The notes under the pieces are model-generated. The model had not been told where the DNA came from. It worked only from the letters and a program-made list of their open reading frames with translations, and ran no database searches. 64,000 bases of DNA from Microbacterium sp. Leaf288 (GTDB lineage: Bacteria; Actinomycetota; Actinomycetes; Actinomycetales; Microbacteriaceae). The stretch spans positions 372,345-436,344 of the forward strand of contig NZ_LMNI01000012.1 in NCBI RefSeq assembly GCF_001422925.1, given 5' to 3'. Each line of letters opens with the position of its first letter. Position 1 is the first letter of the stretch. Of the stretch, positions 18,859 to 27,101 are shown piece by piece. Both the position numbers and the translations under genes were made by a program.

Positions 18859-20625
18859 ATGCCTCAGATCGCCAAGGTTCTCGTTGCCAACCGCGGCGAG
18901 ATCGCCGTCCGCGTCATCCGCGCCGCACGCGACGCCGGGAAGGCGTCGGTCGCCGTCTACGCCGATCAGGACCGCGACGCCATGCACTCGCGCCTCGCCG
19001 ACGAGGCGTACGCCCTCGAGGGCGCGACCAGCGCCGAGACGTACCTGTCGATCGAGAAGATCCTCTCCGTCGCGCGGCGCTCCGGCGCCGACGCGGTGCA
19101 CCCCGGCTACGGCTTCCTCGCCGAGAACGCCGACTTCGCCCGTGCCGTCATCGCGGCGGGCCTGGTCTGGATCGGGCCGTCGCCCGAGGCGATCGAGGCC
19201 CTCGGCGACAAGGTGACCGCCCGCGCGGTCGCCGAGAAGGTGGGCGCGCCGCTCGCCCCGGGCACCCCCGGCCCCGTGGCCGGTGCCGACGAGGTCGTCG
19301 CCTTCGCTGAAGAGGTGGGTCTGCCCATCGCGATCAAGGCCGCATACGGCGGCGGCGGACGCGGCCTCAAGGTCGCCCGCACGATCGATGAGGTGCCCGA
19401 GCTGTTCGAGTCGGCGACCCGCGAGGCGATCACCGCCTTCGGTCGCGGCGAGTGCTTCGTCGAGAAGTACCTCGACAAGCCCCGTCACGTCGAGACGCAG
19501 TGCCTCGCGGATTCGGCCGGCAACGTCGTCGTCGTCTCCACGCGCGACTGCTCACTGCAGCGCCGGCACCAGAAACTCGTCGAGGAGGCTCCCGCGCCGT
19601 TCCTCAGCGACGAGCAGAACAAGACTCTGTACGAATCGTCGAAAGCCATCCTCAAGGAGGTCGGCTACGTCGGCGCGGGCACCTGCGAGTTCCTGATCGG
19701 CGCCGACGGCACGATCTCGTTCCTCGAGGTGAACACGCGCCTGCAGGTCGAGCACCCGGTCTCGGAAGAGGTCACCGGCATCGACCTCGTGCGCGAGCAG
19801 TTCCGCCTCGCCGAGGGCGAGGAGCTCGGCTACGACGACCCGAAGCCCGAGGGCCACTCGATCGAGTTCCGCATCAACGGCGAGGACCCCGGCCGCGGCT
19901 TCCTCCCCCAGCCCGGACCGATCCATGTGTTCAAGACGTTCGGCGGCCCCGGCATCCGTCTCGACTCCGGCGTCACCGCCGGCGACAGCGTGTCGGGTGC
20001 GTTCGACTCTCTGCTCGCGAAGATCATCGTCACCGGCCGCGACCGCGCCGAGGCGCTGGAGCGCTCGCGCCGCGCGCTCGACGAGTTCGAGGTCTCGGGC
20101 CTGCCGACCGTGCTGCCGTTCCACCGCGCCGTCGTGCGCGACCCCGCGTTCACCGCGGAGGACGGCCGCTTCGGCGTCTACACGCGGTGGATCGAGACCG
20201 AGTTCGTCAACGACATCGCCCCGTGGGACGGCGAGCTCAGCGAGCCCACTCCCGCCGAGGCGCGGCACACGGTCGTCGTCGAGGTCGCCGGCCGGCGCCT
20301 CGAGGTGAGCCTGCCCGACCGCGTCGTCGCGCCCGTCGGGGTCGCCGGACGCCCCGCGGCCGTGCCGCCGTCGCGCCGCTCGCACGCCCCCTCGGTCGTC
20401 GCGGGCGCCTCGGGCGACGCGGTGAAGTCGCCGATGCAGGCCACGGTCGTGAAGGTCGCCGTCGAGGAGGGCCAGCAGGTCGTCAAGGGCGACCTCGTCA
20501 TCGTCCTCGAGGCGATGAAGATGGAGCAGCCCATCCAGGCCCACAAGGACGGCGTCATCGGCACGATCAACGCCGACCCCGGCACGACGGTGTCGGCCGG
20601 GCACCAGCTCCTCACCATCTCCTGA
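18859..20625 (+). CDS. accA3: Acyl-CoA carboxylase alpha subunit (biotin carboxylase plus biotin carrier)
   Basis: This 588-residue fused subunit carboxylates its own biotin with ATP and bicarbonate and hands it to AccD. The biotin carboxylase half (1-450) has [27 protein letters not shown], the ATP loop [40 protein letters not shown] and EFRINGEDP. The biotinyl domain (about 515-588) has the acceptor lysine in EAMKMEQ and ends HQLLTIS. It is the only biotin-carrying protein in the window and the likely partner of accD-accE and substrate of birA. The symbol follows the mycobacterial name by analogy. Confidence 0.95.
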   Translation: MPQIAKVLVANRGEIAVRVIRAARDAGKASVAVYADQDRDAMHSRLADEAYALEGATSAETYLSIEKILSVARRSGADAVHPGYGFLAENADFARAVIAAGLVWIGPSPEAIEALGDKVTARAVAEKVGAPLAPGTPGPVAGADEVVAFAEEVGLPIAIKAAYGGGGRGLKVARTIDEVPELFESATREAITAFGRGECFVEKYLDKPRHVETQCLADSAGNVVVVSTRDCSLQRRHQKLVEEAPAPFLSDEQNKTLYESSKAILKEVGYVGAGTCEFLIGADGTISFLEVNTRLQVEHPVSEEVTGIDLVREQFRLAEGEELGYDDPKPEGHSIEFRINGEDPGRGFLPQPGPIHVFKTFGGPGIRLDSGVTAGDSVSGAFDSLLAKIIVTGRDRAEALERSRRALDEFEVSGLPTVLPFHRAVVRDPAFTAEDGRFGVYTRWIETEFVNDIAPWDGELSEPTPAEARHTVVVEVAGRRLEVSLPDRVVAPVGVAGRPAAVPPSRRSHAPSVVAGASGDAVKSPMQATVVKVAVEEGQQVVKGDLVIVLEAMKMEQPIQAHKDGVIGTINADPGTTVSAGHQLLTIS

Positions 20626-20657
20626 TCCCGGTTCCGTGGTCTCGCGTCGTCGGGCGC

Positions 20658-20740
20658 GCCGAAACACGGGTCCGTCGCGCGACACTCCGGGCCGCAGCAT
20701 CCATCACCGGCGTGTCGCCGTGATCGACCCGTGTTTCGGC
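20658..20740. repeat. 15-bp inverted repeat pair in a gene gap
   Basis: GCCGAAACACGGGTC (20658-20672) and its exact reverse complement (20726-20740) are 53 bases apart, with a partial GCAGCATCC word between. It follows the carboxylase stop and could form a long hairpin, but it lacks a T tail. Confidence 0.75.
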
Positions 20741-20803
20741 ATCACGGAACGGGCGAACGGATGCCTCGGCCCGCGGCGGCGGCGAGGGTGTCAGGATGGC
20801 GGG

Positions 20804-21103
20804 ATGAATGCTCCAGACGGCGATGCTCCGGAGGTGTCGGCGCTCGCGATCAACGTCGTGATCCCGCCGCCGCTGCGTTGGCGTGACTTCCGCCGCGGCG
20901 AGGAGTTCGAGCTGCAGACGCTGACCGTCCGCCTGCTGCCTGACCTCTCGGTCGCGGTGAAGGCCTATGGCCGCCCGGTCGCGGGCGGACGCGGCGCCTA
21001 CGTCTCCTTCGCGATGCCCGACCGCCCGGAGCTGCGGGCGCTGGTCGACGCCGCGGCGAACCGCGCGGCGGACCTCTGGCGCGGCAACACCGGCCTCGGC
21101 TGA
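20804..21103 (+). CDS. Conserved-looking hypothetical protein, 99 residues
   Basis: ATG 20804 opens a 99-residue frame with good G/C third-position bias. It reads LAINVVIPPPLRWRDFRRGEEFELQT in its first half and ends with a helix AANRAADLWRGNTGLG. There is no signal peptide, membrane helix or cysteine. A longer frame to 20636 crosses the inverted repeat and is rejected. I do not recognise a family. Its last 28 bases are copied about 200 bp downstream. Confidence 0.55.
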   Translation: MNAPDGDAPEVSALAINVVIPPPLRWRDFRRGEEFELQTLTVRLLPDLSVAVKAYGRPVAGGRGAYVSFAMPDRPELRALVDAAANRAADLWRGNTGLG

Positions 21104-21155
21104 CCCGGGTTCGTCCGGCACGCTGGCGCCGAGGCATCCGTCGCCCCCGCCCTCC

Positions 21156-21223
21156 ACAGGTCAACCGGGCTTCCGCAGGAGAGGAAGCGCCTCGCGGGCC
21201 GTGCAGAGTCCCGGTTGACCTGT
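21156..21223. repeat. 14-bp inverted repeat pair (ACAGGTCAACCGGG)
   Basis: ACAGGTCAACCGGG (21156-21169) and its exact reverse complement (21210-21223) flank 40 bases that hold a smaller GCTTCC/GGAAGC pair. It follows the hypothetical gene and may act as a terminator-like structure. Confidence 0.7.
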
Positions 21224-21266
21224 CGAACGGAAGGAAGAGCGAGTGAGGGATGCCTCGACGCGGCCG

Positions 21267-21297
21267 CCGCGGACCTCTGGCGCGGCAACACCGGCCG
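21267..21297. repeat. Copied 3' end of the upstream hypothetical gene
   Basis: About 28 bases starting GCGGACCTCTGGCGCGGCAA at 21267 repeat the segment at 21067-21094, near the end of the 20804 gene. The copy has no open frame of its own and appears to be a relic of a segmental duplication. Confidence 0.75.
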
Positions 21298-21357
21298 CGG
21301 ATGACCCCGGGATCGCGGTCCCCACGGCCCCTCCACGCGCCGCTCACGCCGGATGAT

Positions 21358-21381
21358 GGATGCTGCGGGCCCGCGGCATCC
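21358..21381. repeat. GGATGC-word hairpin
   Basis: GGATGCTGCGGG (21358-21369) faces CCCGCGGCATCC (21370-21381) with one mismatch. It is one of several intergenic hairpins made from the same word. Confidence 0.7.
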
Positions 21382-21403
21382 CGTTCACATCATGTGATCT
21401 CGC

Positions 21404-21443
21404 CGAGCGCACACGACATGCGCGCGAACATCGTGTGCGCTCG
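21404..21443 (-). terminator. Hairpin downstream of lpdA
   Basis: CGAGCGCACACGA (21404-21416) pairs perfectly with TCGTGTGCGCTCG (21431-21443) around a 14-base loop. It is 28 bases past the lpdA stop. Together with TCACAT/ATGTGA just beyond, it probably ends the lpdA transcript. No long T run is present, usual for this GC content. Confidence 0.6.
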
Positions 21444-21471
21444 GTGCGAGCACACGATCCGAACGGGGGCG

Positions 21472-22920
21472 TCAGCCGCCGTAGACGTTGTGGTCGACGA
21501 CGTGCATCGCGCGCGCGGCATCCGTGATGCTGCCCGACAGCGACGGGTAGACCGCGAAGACGCGGGAGACCTGGTCGACCGTCAGGCGGCGCTCGACGGC
21601 GATCGCGATCGGGTAGATCAGCTCGGAGGCGCGGGGGCCGACGATGACGCCGCCGATGACGGTGCCGCTGCCCTCGCGGGCGATGATCTTGACGAAGCCG
21701 TCCTTGATGCCCATCATCTTGGCGCGCGGGTTGGCCGCCAGGGGCAGCTTGTGGACGACGCCGTTGATGTGGCCGTCCTCGATGTCGTTCTCCTGCCAGC
21801 CGACGGTGGCGATCTCGGGGGCGGTGAAGATGTTCGACGTGATGCGGCGGCGCTCGAGCGGGATCACGACGTCGCCGAGTGCGTGGAAGACGGCGGTGCG
21901 ACCCTGCATCGAGGCGACGGAGGCGAGCGGCACGAACGTGGTGCAGTCGCCGGCGGCGTAGATGTTCGGCACCGAGGTGCGCGCGACGCGGTTGACCTGG
22001 ATGTGGCCGGACTCGGTCATCTGGACGCCGGCCTGCTCGAGGCCGATGCCCTTCGTGTTCGGGATCGAGCCGACCGCCATGAGGCAGTGGCTGCCCTCGA
22101 CGGTGCGGCCGTCCGAGAGGGTCACGACGACGCCGTCGCCGGTGTTCTCGACCTTGTCGGCGCGCGACTTCGACAGCAGCTTCATGCCGCCGCGCTTGAA
22201 CACGCGCTCGAGGACGGCGGCGGCATCCTTGTCTTCGCCGGGGAGCACCTGGTCGCGGCTCGACACCAGGGTGACCTTCGCGCCGAGGTTCATGTACGCG
22301 CCGGCGAACTCGGCGCCCGTGACGCCGGAGCCGACCACGATGAGGTGCTCGGGGAGCGCGGTCATGTTGTAGAGCTGCGTCCACGTGAGGATGCGCTCGC
22401 CGTCGGGCTTCGCGCTGGCGAGCTCGCGGGGCGACGCACCCACCGAGACGACGAGGGTGTCGGCCTCGATGCGGTCGAAGTCGGTGCCGCCGGGGCCGGT
22501 CGACACCACGACGGCGTTGCCGCCCTCGAGGCGGCCGTGGCCCGAGATGATGCGGACTCCCGCCTCGGCGAGCGACGCGCGCATGTCGTCGGACTGCTGG
22601 CGGGCGAGCGTGAGGAGGCGCTTGTTGACGGCGGTGAGGTTGATGGCGATCTCGGGCTTGAGCGGCTTGCCGTCCTTGCCCTTGGCGAACAGCTGCACGC
22701 CCAGGTCGCCGGCGCCCGCGATCGCGACAGCCGCGTCGGCGGTCGCGATGAGCGACTTCGACGGGACGACGTCGGTGATGACCGCCGAGCCGCCGATGCC
22801 GGCGCGCTCGACCACCGTCACCTCGGCTCCGAGCTGGGCGGCGGCCAGCGCCGCTTCGTAGCCTCCGGGTCCGCCGCCGAGGATGGCGACGGTCTGGGTG
22901 GTCTCGAAGCTGATCGACAT
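21472..22920 (-). CDS. lpdA: NAD(P)H-quinone dehydrogenase, LpdA type (dihydrolipoamide dehydrogenase-like)
   Basis: This 482-residue flavoprotein has the FAD motif AILGGGPGGYEAALAAAQLG, the NAD(P)H motif IVVGSGVTGAEFAG and the second FAD motif NIYAAGDCT. A C-terminal dimer domain follows. The redox-active CxxxxC of true dihydrolipoamide dehydrogenases is missing: the position reads GIGGSAVITDVVPSKSLI. This matches mycobacterial LpdA (Rv3303c), which reduces quinones rather than lipoamide. Two in-frame ATGs exist; ATG 22920 is preferred because GGGAG at 22931-22935 has correct spacing to it but abuts the one at 22929. It diverges from the purine phosphorylase. Confidence 0.87.
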   Translation of the reverse strand: MSISFETTQTVAILGGGPGGYEAALAAAQLGAEVTVVERAGIGGSAVITDVVPSKSLIATADAAVAIAGAGDLGVQLFAKGKDGKPLKPEIAINLTAVNKRLLTLARQQSDDMRASLAEAGVRIISGHGRLEGGNAVVVSTGPGGTDFDRIEADTLVVSVGASPRELASAKPDGERILTWTQLYNMTALPEHLIVVGSGVTGAEFAGAYMNLGAKVTLVSSRDQVLPGEDKDAAAVLERVFKRGGMKLLSKSRADKVENTGDGVVVTLSDGRTVEGSHCLMAVGSIPNTKGIGLEQAGVQMTESGHIQVNRVARTSVPNIYAAGDCTTFVPLASVASMQGRTAVFHALGDVVIPLERRRITSNIFTAPEIATVGWQENDIEDGHINGVVHKLPLAANPRAKMMGIKDGFVKIIAREGSGTVIGGVIVGPRASELIYPIAIAVERRLTVDQVSRVFAVYPSLSGSITDAARAMHVVDHNVYGG

Positions 22921-23020
22921 GAATTCCATTCTCCCCTGCCGCGTGCCTCGCAGGCGACACCGCGACACTCCCGGGTGCGGCCCGGATACGGCTTCGCTGG
23001 CCCTCGTCGCCGTCCGTTCC

Positions 23021-23026
23021 TAAAGT
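23021..23026 (+). promoter_or_regulatory. -10 box for a leaderless purine phosphorylase mRNA
   Basis: TAAAGT followed by GGTCCC and ATG 23033. Confidence 0.55.
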
Positions 23027-23032
23027 GGTCCC

Positions 23033-23866
23033 ATGTCAGACACCACCGGCAACCCTCTCGACGACCCCACGGCCGACCCGTTCGCGGTGGCCGCCGCCGC
23101 CGCAGAGGACATCGCCCGCATCACCGGCGTCGAGCGTCACGACATCGCGCTCACGCTCGGCAGCGGCTGGGGCAAGGCCGCGGAGCTCCTCGGAGAGACG
23201 ACCTCGACGTTCCCCGCCACCGAGGTGACCGGCTTCAGCGCCCCGGCCCTCACCGGCCACGTCGGAACCCTCCGCAGCGTCGTCACGCCGAAGGGACGCC
23301 GCGTGCTCGTGATCGGCGCCCGCACCCACTACTACGAGGGGCACGGCGTCCGCCGGGTGGTGCACAGTGTGCGCACCGCCGCCGCAGCCGGTGCGCGCAC
23401 GATGGTGCTCACGAACGGTGCCGGCGGCATCAAGCACACCTGGCACCCGGGGCGCCCGGTGCTGATCAGCGACCACATCAACCTGACCGGCGACACCCCG
23501 CTCGAGGGCGCGACCTTCATCGACCTCACCGACCTGTACTCGCTGCGACTGCGCGACCTCGCACGCTCCATCGACGCGAGCCTCGACGAGGGCGTCTACA
23601 CGCAGTTCCGTGGACCGCAGTACGAGACGCCGGCCGAAGTGCAGATGGTCAAGTCGTTCGGCGGGCACATCGTCGGCATGTCCACCGCGCTCGAGGCGAT
23701 CGCCGCGCGTCAGGCCGGCATGGAGATCCTCGGCTTCTCGCTCATCACGAACATGGCCGCGGGCATCCAGAAGCACCCGCTCAGCCACCAGGAGGTGCTC
23801 GAGGCCGGCCGCAACGCCGAGCCCGTCATCTCGTCGCTGCTGGCGCGCGTGATCGGGGCGCTGTGA
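23033..23866 (+). CDS. punA: Purine-nucleoside phosphorylase (trimeric type)
   Basis: It splits inosine and guanosine with phosphate into base and ribose-1-phosphate. The 277-residue protein has LTLGSGWGKAAE (phosphate site), GARTHYYEGHG, LTNGAGGI, LISDHINLTGDTPL, YTQFRGPQYETPAEV and GMSTALEAIAARQAG, all features of the low-mass trimeric PNP family rather than hexameric DeoD. Its stop overlaps a phosphohexomutase start (GTGA). That enzyme could process the ribose- or deoxyribose-1-phosphate released, making a two-step salvage operon. The same pair is adjacent in mycobacteria. Confidence 0.94.
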   Translation: MSDTTGNPLDDPTADPFAVAAAAAEDIARITGVERHDIALTLGSGWGKAAELLGETTSTFPATEVTGFSAPALTGHVGTLRSVVTPKGRRVLVIGARTHYYEGHGVRRVVHSVRTAAAAGARTMVLTNGAGGIKHTWHPGRPVLISDHINLTGDTPLEGATFIDLTDLYSLRLRDLARSIDASLDEGVYTQFRGPQYETPAEVQMVKSFGGHIVGMSTALEAIAARQAGMEILGFSLITNMAAGIQKHPLSHQEVLEAGRNAEPVISSLLARVIGAL

Positions 23867-26019
23867 ACGGGGGTGCGGTGCAGGAGCCGGCTCCCGACGA
23901 GGTGTCGACGGGGGCGGATGCTGCGGCCGACGTCCTCGCGCGCGCACACGCGTGGCTCGCACAGGACCCCGACGGCGAGACGCGCGCCGAGCTGCGCGCG
24001 CTGATCGAGGCCGCAGAGTCGGGCAACCCCGCCGCGGTCGAAGACCTCGAGGACCGCTTCTCGGCGCGCCTCGCCTTCGGGACCGCAGGACTGCGCGGCG
24101 CCCTGGGCGCCGGCAGCAACCGCATGAACCGCGTGCTCGTCGCACAGGCCGCCGCCGGTCTCGCGGCCTACGTGCGTGAGCAGGCGGGACTCCCTCCGGT
24201 CGGCGTCGAGGCCGGCTCGCATGAGGACGACGCGGATCCTGCGACCGCCGCCCACGACGGCGCACCGGACGACGGTGTCGCGGTCGCACCTGCGGGCGAT
24301 GAGCCGGCGGACGACGCGGCCTCCGCCGAGGATGGCGGCTCGGATGTCGAGGAGCCGGTGGAGACGGATGCTCAGGCCGCCGGCGACGCCCGCGGCGAGG
24401 ATCACGACGCAGAAGCGGGCGTCGACGGCGAGGAGCCCGACGCCGAGGAGGGCGGGGGCGATTCGCACGACGCAGGCGCCGCAGCATCCGTTCCGGACCA
24501 ACTCGCGGGGCCGTCCGCGCCCGAGCTGACCGAGACCCCCTCGGCCGACGCGCTGGAGGCGGAGGGGCCCGAGGTGCCCGGAATCCTCGACGACGCCCCG
24601 ATCGTCGTGATCGGCTACGACGGGCGCCGCAACTCCGACGTGTTCGCACGCGACTCGGCCGAGATCTTCGCCGGCGCGGGGCTCCGCGCGATCCTCATGC
24701 CGCGGCTGCTGCCGACGCCGGTGCTCGCGTTCGCCGTGCGCCACTTCGGTGCGGCGGCCGGCGTCATGGTCACGGCGAGCCACAACCCGCCCGACGACAA
24801 CGGCTACAAGGTGTACCTGGGCGGCGACGACGACGGCTCGCAGATCGTGGCGCCTGCCGACGCCGAGATCGCCGCGCACATCGCGCGCGTGGCGGAGGCC
24901 GGCGACATCAGCACGGTTCCGCGGTCGCTCGGGTTCGAGCTGGCCACCGAGAGCGTCGTCGACGAGTACGTCGCCGCGACCGCTGCGGTCGCGCCCGCCC
25001 CGGCGGGCGCCGAGGGTCTCACGTGGGTGTACACGGCGATGCACGGGGTCGGGTGGGAGACGCTCTCGCGCATCCTCGAGACCGCGGGCTACCCCGCCCC
25101 GGTGCCGGTCGCGGCCCAGCTCGAGCCCGACGGCGCCTTCCCGACCGTCGCGTTCCCGAATCCCGAGGAGCCCGGCGCGATGGACCTCGCGTTCGAGGCC
25201 GCGCGCGAGGCAGGCGCCGAGCTCGTCATCGCGAACGACCCCGACGCCGACCGCCTGGCCGTCGCCCTGCCGGACGAGTCGGCCGAGGGCGGCTGGCGCC
25301 GTCTGACGGGCAACGAGATCGGCCTGCTGCTGGGCTGGCGCGCCGGCCGGCTCGCGACCGCCGACGGAGCCGCCCCTGCCTCAGCCGACGGCACCGGTGC
25401 CTCGCTCGCGTGTTCGCTGGTGTCGTCGCCCGGCCTCGAGGCGGTGGCTCAGCACTACGGTCTCGACTTCCACGCGACGCTCACCGGCTTCAAGTGGATC
25501 TCGCGCGCGCCGGGCATCGTCTTCGGCTTCGAGGAGGCGCTCGGCTACCTCGTGAACCCCGGGACGGTGCGCGACAAGGACGGTGTCTCGGCGGCCGTCG
25601 CGATGCTGGGCATGGTGGCCGAGGCCCGCGGACGCGGCGCGACGCTGGCCGATCTGCTGACCGAGTTCGACGAGCAGTTCGGTGCTTTCGCGAGCGATCA
25701 GGTCTCGATCCGCGTCGAGGACGTGTCGCAGATCGCCCGGATCATGGCGGCGCTGCGGGAGCGGCATCCGTCGTCCGTCGGCGACGTCGCGGTCGACCGC
25801 ATCGAGGACCTGCTCGACGGCGTCGACGATCTGCCGCCCGGCGACGTGCTGCGCCTGTGGCTCGCCGACGGCTCGCGCGTCATCGTGCGCCCGAGCGGCA
25901 CCGAGCCCAAGCTCAAGCTGTACCTCGACGTGCGGGGCGAGTCCCGCGAGGACGCCGCCGCACGCATCGCGGCCCTCGCCGACGGCGCCCGCGCTCTGCT
26001 CGCCGAGTACGGCGGCTGA
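23863..26019 (+). CDS. pmmB: Phosphohexomutase/phosphopentomutase-like enzyme with a ~135-residue acidic insert
   Basis: This alpha-D-phosphohexomutase family protein has the catalytic serine loop TASHNPPDDNGYKVY (Ser306), the metal loop NDPDADRLAV, the sugar-selecting loop GFEEALGYLV and the phosphate loop RPSGTEPKLKLY. Family members are about 550-570 residues; this one is 718. The excess lies in the first domain: the start reads FGTAGLRGALGAGSNRMNR to about residue 110, then residues 110-245 are Asp/Glu/Ala/Gly-rich and apparently disordered. The normal fold resumes at IVVIGYDGRRNSD. The reading frame stays open through the insert. It probably isomerises pentose- or hexose-1-phosphate to the 5/6-phosphate. 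GTG 23863 overlaps the phosphorylase stop. Confidence 0.9.
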   Translation: MNGGAVQEPAPDEVSTGADAAADVLARAHAWLAQDPDGETRAELRALIEAAESGNPAAVEDLEDRFSARLAFGTAGLRGALGAGSNRMNRVLVAQAAAGLAAYVREQAGLPPVGVEAGSHEDDADPATAAHDGAPDDGVAVAPAGDEPADDAASAEDGGSDVEEPVETDAQAAGDARGEDHDAEAGVDGEEPDAEEGGGDSHDAGAAASVPDQLAGPSAPELTETPSADALEAEGPEVPGILDDAPIVVIGYDGRRNSDVFARDSAEIFAGAGLRAILMPRLLPTPVLAFAVRHFGAAAGVMVTASHNPPDDNGYKVYLGGDDDGSQIVAPADAEIAAHIARVAEAGDISTVPRSLGFELATESVVDEYVAATAAVAPAPAGAEGLTWVYTAMHGVGWETLSRILETAGYPAPVPVAAQLEPDGAFPTVAFPNPEEPGAMDLAFEAAREAGAELVIANDPDADRLAVALPDESAEGGWRRLTGNEIGLLLGWRAGRLATADGAAPASADGTGASLACSLVSSPGLEAVAQHYGLDFHATLTGFKWISRAPGIVFGFEEALGYLVNPGTVRDKDGVSAAVAMLGMVAEARGRGATLADLLTEFDEQFGAFASDQVSIRVEDVSQIARIMAALRERHPSSVGDVAVDRIEDLLDGVDDLPPGDVLRLWLADGSRVIVRPSGTEPKLKLYLDVRGESREDAAARIAALADGARALLAEYGG

Positions 26020-26040
26020 CCTAGGTCCCCGTCTCCTCGC

Positions 26041-26107
26041 GTTTGGGGCGCATTTCCTCCGTCGGGGCGCACGTTCTGCGCCCCGACGGAGAATCTGCGC
26101 CCCGAAC
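26041..26107. repeat. Nested GGGGCGC palindrome, copy A
   Basis: An inner 15-bp perfect inverted repeat (26057-26071 with 26077-26091, loop of five) is enclosed by an outer pair, GTTTGGGGCGCA (26041-26052) and TGCGCCCCGAAC (26096-26107). It lies between the ends of two convergent genes. Similar elements occur at about 32276, 32449, 33604, 33733, 35851 and 41814. Confidence 0.9.
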
Positions 26108-26144
26108 CCCGGGGTGACATCGGGCAGCAACGACGACGGGAGAA

Positions 26145-26173
26145 GACGGATGCTGCGGGCCGCAGCATCCGTC
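26145..26173. terminator. Perfect GGATGC-word palindrome between convergent genes
   Basis: GACGGATGCTGCGG (26145-26158) and its exact reverse complement (26160-26173) are one base apart. It sits directly before the end of the minus-strand ABC gene and 125 bases after the phosphomutase, so it may end both transcripts. Confidence 0.6.
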
Positions 26174-26183
26174 CCCTCCTCGG

Positions 26184-27101
26184 TCACCGGAGCACGAAGT
26201 GGCCGGGCGTGACCTCGGCGAGCGCGGTGCCGTCGGGCTCGAGGCCGACGGGCTCGGGGCGCGTGGAGATGCGCTCGAGGCGGCGGCGCGCCTGCGCCGG
26301 GTCGGTCGACAGCGCTGCGTCGAGCAGGTGCCGTGTGTACGGGTGCTGCGGTGACGCGAAGACCTCCGCAGTGGGGCCGAGCTCGACGATGCGCCCGCGG
26401 TTCATGACGGCGGTGCGCGTCGCGATCTCCCGCACGACCGACAGGTCGTGCGAGATGAACAGGTAGGTGAGCTCGAGCTCGCGCTGCAGCCGCAGCAGGA
26501 GGTCGGTCACCTGCGCCTGGATCGACATGTCCAGCGCCGACAGCGGCTCGTCGCAGACGACGAAGCCGGGCCGCACGGCGATCGCGCGCGCGATCACGAT
26601 GCGCTGGCGCTGACCGCCCGAGAACGCGCGCGGGCGGCGGTTCACGGCATCCCCGTCGATCCCCACGGCGGCGAGCGCCTCGATGGCGCGGGACCGCGGA
26701 TCGGAGTCGGGGGCGAGCACGGTCAGCGGCTCCATCACGTTCTGGAGTGCGGTCCGGTGCGGGTTGAGCGACGAGAACGGGTCCTGGAAGATCACCTGCA
26801 TCGAGCGGTGGTACGGCGCGCGCTTCGCGCGGGGAAGCGCCGTGAGGTCGACGCCCTCGTACGTGACGGTGCCGCTCGTGGGCTCGTCCATCTGCAGGAT
26901 GCAGCGCCCGAGCGTGGACTTGCCGCTGCCGGACTCCCCCACGAGCGCCAGCGTCTCACCGCGGCGGATGGTCAGGTCGATCCCGTCGACGGCGCGTGTC
27001 GTGCCGATCGTCCTGCCCCACGCGTTGCGCTGCGGGAACGTCTTGACGAGCCCGCGCACGTCGACGAGGTCGGCGGTGCGGGTCGGGGTCTGCGGGTTCA
27101 C
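26184..27101 (-). CDS. Dipeptide/oligopeptide ABC importer, ATP-binding protein (DppF/OppF type)
   Basis: This 305-residue cytosolic ATPase has Walker A GESGSGKS, Q-loop IFQDPFSSLNPHRT, signature FSGGQRQRIVIARA, Walker B FVVCDEPLSALDMS and H-loop FISHDLSVV. The C-terminal FASPQHPYTRHLL is the oligopeptide-type extension. It forms a heterodimer with the overlapping DppD-like protein. GTG 27101 overlaps that gene's stop (GTGA); longer frames are antisense-like readings of the partner. It is the last gene of a five-gene importer operon. Substrate cannot be read; peptides are the usual cargo. Confidence 0.92.
   Translation of the reverse strand: MNPQTPTRTADLVDVRGLVKTFPQRNAWGRTIGTTRAVDGIDLTIRRGETLALVGESGSGKSTLGRCILQMDEPTSGTVTYEGVDLTALPRAKRAPYHRSMQVIFQDPFSSLNPHRTALQNVMEPLTVLAPDSDPRSRAIEALAAVGIDGDAVNRRPRAFSGGQRQRIVIARAIAVRPGFVVCDEPLSALDMSIQAQVTDLLLRLQRELELTYLFISHDLSVVREIATRTAVMNRGRIVELGPTAEVFASPQHPYTRHLLDAALSTDPAQARRRLERISTRPEPVGLEPDGTALAEVTPGHFVLR

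Noticed and set aside
21250..26019. A single 1589-codon plus-strand open frame
   Set aside because: Only its 3' part from GTG 23863 is the phosphohexomutase. The rest is antisense to lpdA and out of frame with the purine phosphorylase; it stays open because of extreme GC bias.
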